64,000 bases of DNA, taken from assembly GCA_000827495.1 (NCBI GenBank), contig KN817541.1, forward strand, positions 387,413 to 451,412, in the 5' to 3' direction. The notes beneath the pieces were generated by a model, which searched no databases, was not told where the DNA came from, and saw only the letters and a program-made list of their open reading frames with translations. Within the stretch, counting starts at the first letter, position 1, and each line of letters opens with the position of its first letter. Source of the DNA: Hypholoma sublateritium FD-334 SS-4. Its lineage: Eukaryota; Basidiomycota; Agaricomycetes; Agaricales; Strophariaceae. The position numbers and the translations under genes are program-made. Of the stretch, positions 57,622 to 64,000 are shown piece by piece.

Positions 57622-58475
57622 ATGTCTAAGGTCATCCTTGTAACCGGTAAGTAAGCCACATATCAGTGCTGCTGAGTCCTTATCAATTCCTGATCTGACG
57701 GACTTGGCCTTGCAGGAGCAAACACTGGTATTGGGTTTGAGCTCGTACGGTTGCTCGCAGAGAAGAGCCACATCGTTTACCTTGCTGCGCGTGACAGCAA
57801 GAAGGGAAACGAAGCTGCGTGCGTAGGCTTTTTATCAGCATAATGCAAACAATGCTGATAATGTGTGCGTTTAATAGTGAGAAGCTGCACGCCGAAGGAT
57901 TCAAGACCGTGAAGTTTGTGCTTCTGGATGTGACCAGCTTATCCTCAGTCGAAGCAGCGAAGGACACCATTGAAAAAGCCGAAGGCAAGCTCGACGTCCT
58001 TGTCAACAATGCAGGTATCGCCAAGTTCGGCAACGACCAGAATGCCTTGACAATCGAGCTTGACACTATTCGCGCAACGATGGCGACCAACTTCTACGGT
58101 CTCATCCAGACGTGCCAGACCTTTGTCCCCCTCCTCCGCAAGTCGTCAAACGGCGTCATCGTGAATGTATCCACAAACATGGCGTCGAATGCGCACCAGG
58201 CAGGGCCTCAGCAGTCTTTGCATGTCGTTGCGTACAATACGAGCAAGGCTGCGATGAACTCGTACTCCATCGCGCTTGCGCACGAACTCAAATCTGAAGG
58301 AATCAAGGTGAATATGGTTACACCTGGGTTCACCTCGACACAGTTGAATGGCTTCAGAGATGGTGGAAAAACACCCAAGGAAGGTGCCCTATCCATTGTA
58401 CCTTGGGCGCTACTAAACAAAGATGGCCCAACTGGCAAATTTGTTGATTGGAATGGCAACGATTTCCCCTGGTAG
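57622..58475 (+). CDS. Short-chain dehydrogenase/reductase
   Basis: Three exons, 57622-57646, 57716-57818 and 57878-58475, giving 241 residues. Classical SDR layout: VTGANTGIG cofactor loop (residues 7-15), VLLDVTS, DVLVNNAG, ATNFYGLIQTCQTFVPLL, VNVSTNM with the catalytic Ser region, YNTSKAAMNSY with Tyr and Lys of the active site, and VNMVTPGFTSTQLNG. It reduces or oxidises a carbonyl/alcohol with NAD(P); the substrate cannot be inferred. The C-terminus (GPTGKFVDWNGNDFPW) is typical of fungal SDRs near carbonyl-reductase types. No targeting signal, so cytosolic. TATA-like box about 90 bp before the start. Confidence 0.92.
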
Positions 58476-58931
58476 ATAAGAGTAATATTTGTAGGTGTCT
58501 ACGAAAAAATTGTACGATCACCATTTTGGATATATAAAAGATTTGTATGACAGGTTGAGCAATAACGGCAGCGACTGTAGAGTCATCAAGGATTCATCTA
58601 TCGACAAAGCTAACGAGATCAAACGCTCTCCGGACCGAACATAGACGCCTGATTTAGGAATGTTTCCTATAAATAGGCATTGTTATTGATTGCCTATACC
58701 CGTTTATCTTCAGCAATCACTTAAAACGATAAATATTCGATAGGTAAACGGCCAGCTAAAGATTATGAGCCCGTATGCAACATGGGTGTTTTGCTTCGTT
58801 CCTCAAAATGACAAATCTAAAAATAGGTACCCGTCTTATAGATAAAGTTTGGTGCGAATATTTTCGTCTCTCTATCTCACCACTACATTACCCACTCAAC
58901 AGACCCATCGTTACTCAACCAAGGCTCAACA
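58476..58931. other. Intergenic region
   Basis: 3' end of the SDR and promoter of the S33-type hydrolase. No coding signal or recognised repeat. Confidence 0.45.
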
Positions 58932-60114
58932 ATGTCCACAGAAGGAACCATTCCATTCACAGTCGACGGAGAGACGTACCACACGTGGTACAAGCTCTTT
59001 GGAGACCTGAAGACGTGTACAAAGCGACCTGTCGTCTTCGTCCATGGCGGACCCGGAATGTCGCACCATTATCTACTGTAAGATACCATCGATTACTCTT
59101 ACTAAATTCTGGTAAAGTAGATCGATTCATCTATCTGTAGGCCGAATCAATATTTCTATCACCAAGCAGGGTATTTCATTTATCATAAAATCTGCGATGG
59201 GTTGATGTTAATGTGCGTCTAGGATTCCTGTGATACTCTATGACCAGATTGGGGGCGGGGCTTCCTCCCATCGCCCCGACGCACCAACAGAGTTCTGGGT
59301 CCCCGAGCTTTTTATGGACGAGCTCGACAACCTCACAAAGGCGCTTGGGATAGATGACGATTTTGGTCTCTTCGGACAATCGTGGGGTGGTGCGTAAAAT
59401 CTAATCAAATAAACTAGGATGTTTCTCATCTTTTATCAAGGTATGCTCGCGGCTCACTACGCCGCCTCGCGCACCCCGAAAGGGCTCAGACGTTTGATAA
59501 TTGCAAATTCTCCGGCCTCTGTAGCTCTCAATACTCAGGGAACAGATGCGCTTCTGTCTAAGTTCCCTGACGAATATATCACTATGATGCGTAAACATGA
59601 AGCCGAAGGCACAGTGGACTCCGACGAATATCAAGATGGCGCCATGTTGTTTGCAAAGAAACACACCTGCACGGTTGATCCGTGGCCATTGGATCTCCTG
59701 AAGGCCTTTGAAATATTCAAGAAAGATATGACAGTTTGTCGTGCTATGTCAGCTCAACAAATTTGTCACTAGTTCGGACACTAATATTTCTCCAGGTTGG
59801 GACCATACGAGTTCCAAACTACCGGAAACTTGAAAGACTGGGATATCACAGGGATTCTGCATAATGTGGCCTGTCCAACGTTACTCATCTCAGCTCCGCT
59901 GGATCAGATTCAAGAAGTGGCTGTACTCCCGTTCTTCCAAAAGATTCCCAAAGTGAAATGGGTCGAACTGCAAGACAGCACGCATCTAGCACAATACGAA
60001 GAACCGGAGAAGTCTGTCATTTAGTTCGTTTAAAATATGCTGTTACTAATCCGGAGCATCAGGTACTTCAAAGTGATATTAGATTTCTTGGAAAATACAG
60101 CACCGGTTTCGTAA
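58932..60114 (+). CDS. Alpha/beta hydrolase, proline iminopeptidase/amide hydrolase type (S33)
   Basis: Start MSTEGTIPFTVDGETYHTWYKLFG. Blocks fit peptidase family S33: VVFVHGGPGMSHHYLL (oxyanion region), VILYDQIGGGASSH, FWVPELFMDELDNLTKALG, FGLFGQSWGG with the nucleophile Ser, MLAAHYAASRTPKGLRRLI, WDITGILHNVACPTLLISAPLDQ with the Asp region, and VELQDSTHLAQYEEPEK with the catalytic His. A last intron (donor GTCTGT at about 60005, acceptor ATCAG) joins EEPEK to YFKVILDFLENTAPVS and the TAA at 60112-60114; without it the frame stops at 60024. The enzyme likely releases N-terminal proline or hydrolyses amino-acid amides in the cytosol. A decayed tandem copy follows. Confidence 0.88.
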
Positions 60115-60495
60115 TACCACAACTTTCAACTGTCGCACAATAGAATAGTCCTGTTTATTCTGGAAATTTTGTGTGAAGATCTGGATGATTTCGCATTTTG
60201 CCCATAATGTTTATCAGCGTGTCAAGCCTTCAGGTATCAGCCAGTGAACAAAACTCAGATCAAATCAGTGGATATCCGTTCAAAATTAGTAGCGGACAAT
60301 CTTGCGCCTTCATAATAGCAGTTCTCAGACTGACTCGAGCACTTTCAAACAATATACGCGATAAAAATTGCTTTGGCAGTCCCACCGACGCGGCGAGCCA
60401 CAATGTTCGCTCTATAAATAGCGCCAGGTGCGAGTTTGTCTCTTTCTATCTCACCACCACAATCCCTTCAAGAAATCATATCACGGCGTCGAGAG
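60115..60495. other. Intergenic region
   Basis: 3' flank of the S33 gene and promoter of its decayed copy. TATA box CTATAAATAG at about 60412-60421, 80 bp before the ATG at 60496. No coding signal. Confidence 0.5.
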
Positions 60496-61165
60496 ATGTC
60501 AACCGATGGAACTATCCCATTCGAAGCCGGAGGCGAGACCTACCATACCGCGTACAAGGTCTTTGGCGCCCTGAAAACGCGCACAAAACGGTCTATCGTC
60601 CTCCTCCACGGCGGGCCTGGAATGTCGCACCACTATCTACTGTGAGAAGATATCAATCATCTGTGATGCACGCCGAATTATTGTTAAACCCTGGTCATTT
60701 ATTTCTAGCTCATGCAAGCTTTTGTACCAAGAGGCAGGGTATTTTTGGTTCTCCCATGAAGTTAATTTGGGACTTACTCATGCCTCTGTGTGTCTAGCTT
60801 TCCTGTAGTTCTTTATGATCAAATCGGGTGGGGGGGGGGGAGCGTCTTCCCACCGTCCAGATGCGCCGACCGCATTTTGGGTCCCCGAGATCTTCATGGA
60901 TGAGCTTGATAATCTTACAAACGCACTCGGGATACGCGACAACTTTGATCTGTTCGGTCATTCCTGGGGAGGAGCGTGATTTGCGCCTATACATCGAACA
61001 GCACAACATCAGGCGCACTACGAAGAGCCTGAGAGGTTTGTTCTATACTATTTTAGTTGAGAGTATTAAGTACGTCAAGGTGATATTGGACTTTCTGCAG
61101 AATACAGAAATAATATTGTTGTCCGCGTTCAATTGTGTCGGCTGTTATTCAATGAAATGGCTTTC
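60496..61165 (+). pseudogene. S33 hydrolase, decayed tandem copy
   Basis: Starts like its neighbour (MSTDGTIPFEAGGETYHTAYKVFG, then VLLHGGPGMSHHYLL). A run of 11 G at 60830-60840 shifts the frame by one within the QIGGGAS region. The following FWVPEIFMDELDNLTNALG and FDLFGHSWGG are still readable in the shifted frame. Directly after SWGG the sequence jumps to the C-terminal AHYEEPE and VKVILDFLQNTE parts: about 550 bp coding for the middle of the enzyme, including the Asp region, are missing. TATA promoter retained (about 60412). It cannot make an active enzyme. Confidence 0.8.
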
Positions 61166-61242
61166 GTGAAGTAATGCATACCACGGAGTGAATTCGTTAC
61201 CAAGCAAGGTTTCCGCTAAAGCACAGACTGATTACTGTATTT

Positions 61243-61871
<629 letters not shown>

Positions 61872-62589
61872 TTAGGACACAATATTCCATGGAATAGAAA
61901 ACAATAACATATTCAGAACCTGTAGTCAGAATACATTTTTTGCTGAATATATTCATGGTTGTGTGAGTATAATAAACTGCAGAGTACATATTCTCTGTAG
62001 AATATGTATTTGACATGTCACAGGGTACCAGGGGGGCTATCAATAAATAAAAAAATACCCACTCAATGGGTGCATACATGTAGGTGATATAGGTACAGGT
62101 GGAAAGGCATTGTTCAGGGCTATTTCATGTGCATGGTTCTAGATCAATTGGAAATACTATTATTTGGCACTATTCAAAATGTATATTGTAATTAGTCCCT
62201 CATTTTGAATCTAGATTCATCTGCAGAGTAGTAGGCTTGGACCTTGGTGTATCTGATCAAGAATAGTTTGGGTTATCCAAAGTCCCAAGCAACTATAAAT
62301 TATAATACACCAGATGTTTTTTAATAGTCTGGGTTTTAGAATAAAAAAATAGCCAAAATCAACAGCATAGGTGTTTTTGTTCAGTCTGGGTTTTCAGAGT
62401 CTAGTTATATTATAAATTGAAATCTAGGGGTATCTGTCCAAGAATAATCCAGGTATTTGTACCAAAATGTTGTAATCACAGTAGAGTAGGTGTTTCAATA
62501 AGTAGACTTGGCTGCTGTTATCCATAGATAGTCTGGGTTTTCAGAAGCCACAGCCATTATATACTTGCTCTGTTCAAGGATAGTCTGGA

Positions 62590-63215
62590 TTTTCAGAGTC
62601 CAGAGGCCAGAATATATATTGTCTAATATTTGAGAGCACATATTCAATTGATATTCAAGCCAAGAATATATATTACTGAACAACTGAAAATATAAATTAC
62701 CAGTATTCGGAATACAGAATATATATTGTCAGCTTTCAAGGCCCAGAATATATATTACCAAATAGCTGAGAGTATATATTTGCAACATTCAGAGTCCAGA
62801 ATATATATTATCCAGGAATTGAGAACAGATATTCCTAATATTCAGAGTTCAAAATATATATTGTCATCTTTCAAGAACCAGAATATATATTATCCAACAA
62901 TCGAGAACAGATATTGGTAGTATTCAGGCCCAGAATATATATTGCTAAACAATTGGGAATATAGATTCACAGTATTCAGAATACAGAATATATATTGTCA
63001 GCTTTCAACCATTGAGAATATGTGCTGTCACCTTTCAAAGACCAGAATATATATTATCTAACAATTTAAAATACATATTTCCAATTTTTGNTGTTCAGAA
63101 TATATGTTGTTAGCTTTCAAAGACCAGAATATATATTTAATGCCTGACAGTTGAGAAGACATATTCCTAATATTCAGAGTTGATTCAGAGTGCAGAATAT
63201 ATATTGTCAATTGTC
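62590..63215. repeat. AT-rich subterminal repeat array
   Basis: At least twelve copies of AGAATATATATTGTC or close variants (for example near 62610, 62709, 62800, 62881, 62987, 63047 and 63198), alternating with TTTCAA and TATTCAGAGT words at irregular 30-55-bp spacing. The spacing is uneven and the spacers repeat too, so it is not a CRISPR array. Transposase-binding subterminal repeats are the likely explanation. Confidence 0.7.
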
Positions 63216-63374
63216 ATATTCATCTTTCACAAAATGTATTTGATTTATATACTATATATTTCACCAAAATTTACATGTTCTTGTTTACTACATCATTTGA
63301 CATTTATATACTTATGCATAACTAGCAAAACCATTTGTTGATGACTGTCAACACAAGATACAGTGAATCCTTTT

Positions 63375-63971
63375 TTACAAGTGATACCTAAAATTTTCTG
63401 CAAGTCCATTTGCTTCCATATTGTCAAATAGTTCTGCATCATCTCCATCATTCTCCCAACCATCTTCTAATGCAGAATTATAATCATTTTCAGATGAAGA
63501 ATCATCTGTACTAGATGTATCCATTGCATCCATTCCATCTGGAAATAGTACTTGCTCCGTTCCTTCATATGTATGTGCAGTAGCCAACTGAGAGTCTGTA
63601 GGGCCCCATTTCAGATTTTCAGAGCAAGGAATATTTTTTATATAAGGCTGCCACACAATACAGAGTTTCAACAAATAGTTTTGTCTTTCCAGTAATTGAT
63701 ACAGAACTTCAGGGTCACTTTGACTCCATAAAATAGCTGCATCTAAAACAATCCATTCTTCTGAAAACCATTGTTGTAGGGATAGTCTNTCTTCTATTAA
63801 TCTTGTTTCTTCCTCTTCACAGCGATTGTAATCCAGCAGTGCTTNGATACCCTCTCTGACATCATCAATAGCTAACCAAGGAGGAGTATCAATATGATTG
63901 TCATTTTCATCTGTTAATCCAATATCTTGCCATATATTGTCATCAACATCTAAATGAAATAAACCCTCCAA
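63375..63971 (-). CDS. KDZ transposase, C-terminal part (partial)
   Basis: Open frame of 198 codons reaching the window edge region, with two unknown residues caused by N bases. PPWLAIDDVREGI, the RCEEEETRLIE block, LQQWFSEEWIVLDAA and YQLLERQNYLLKLCIVWQPYI followed by a WGPTDSQL motif match the C-terminal region of Kyakuja-Dileera-Zisupton (KDZ) transposases common in mushrooms. The last 60 residues are acidic and low-complexity. The catalytic core and the usual CxC zinc clusters should lie to the right, outside the window. The frame seems free of internal stops here, so the element may be young. Confidence 0.85.
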   Translation of the reverse strand: MEGLFHLDVDDNIWQDIGLTDENDNHIDTPPWLAIDDVREGIXALLDYNRCEEEETRLIEXRLSLQQWFSEEWIVLDAAILWSQSDPEVLYQLLERQNYLLKLCIVWQPYIKNIPCSENLKWGPTDSQLATAHTYEGTEQVLFPDGMDAMDTSSTDDSSSENDYNSALEDGWENDGDDAELFDNMEANGLAENFRYHL

Positions 63972-64000
63972 GTCAATTAAGACTGGAGAAATAGCACCTA

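Noticed and set aside
62590..63215. CRISPR-like array
   Set aside because: Eukaryotic context, irregular spacing, spacers themselves repetitive and AT-rich; subterminal transposon repeats fit better.

Overview
The window looks like a chromosome segment of a filamentous basidiomycete (Agaricomycetes, perhaps a wood-decay lineage; the species cannot be told from sequence alone). Almost every gene is cut by many 45-65 nt GT-AG introns, core promoters carry TATA boxes 60-100 bp before the ATG, and the gene families are typical of mushrooms: HET-domain proteins, DUF3494 ice-binding proteins, LRR-like orphans, KDZ and hAT transposons.

Layout. 0-9.3 kb: two related LRR-like proteins flank a DUF4139 (MuiA-like) gene whose 3' end is split by a 2,153-bp hAT-like element. 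The element has an 8-bp target duplication, inverted termini, palindromic subterminal repeats, a GC-rich core and a tRNA-Gln-like relic. 9.5-14.4 kb: two amidase-signature genes in tandem on the minus strand. 15.4-17.9 kb: a HET-domain gene. 18-26 kb: three tandem ice-binding protein genes with the same exon pattern and duplicated upstream modules. 27.6-30.6 kb: a DHA2-type MFS exporter. 31-38 kb: a sparse island of small orphan genes, including a diverged paralogous pair and a multi-exon protein whose C-terminus recalls VapA-type beta-barrels. 38.2-47.6 kb: a roughly 4.9-kb segmental duplication, each unit carrying a MYND-type protein (broken in unit A, decayed in unit B), a duplicated promoter, an intact Gal80-like gene and a GC-rich gene relic. 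48.6-50.9 kb: a Zrg17-like cation-diffusion-facilitator subunit. 51.3-53.5 kb: a third amidase paralogue, with two GC-AG introns. 53.7-56.2 kb: a Dal5-like MFS permease (minus). 57.6-61.2 kb: an SDR, an S33-family hydrolase and a decayed copy of that hydrolase. 61.2-64 kb: the 3' half of another SDR, cut off by an AT-rich KDZ transposon whose transposase 3' end runs off the window.

The main theme is accessory-genome turnover: duplicated families (amidases, ice-binding proteins, Gal80-like genes, LRR-like proteins, S33 hydrolases) beside decayed copies and two transposon-disrupted genes. The nearest thing to a co-located function is small-molecule uptake and turnover (amidases, Dal5-like permease, hydrolase, SDRs), but the sequence shows no strict cluster. 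Exon coordinates were read by eye from splice motifs and frame continuity. No transcript data or database search was available.
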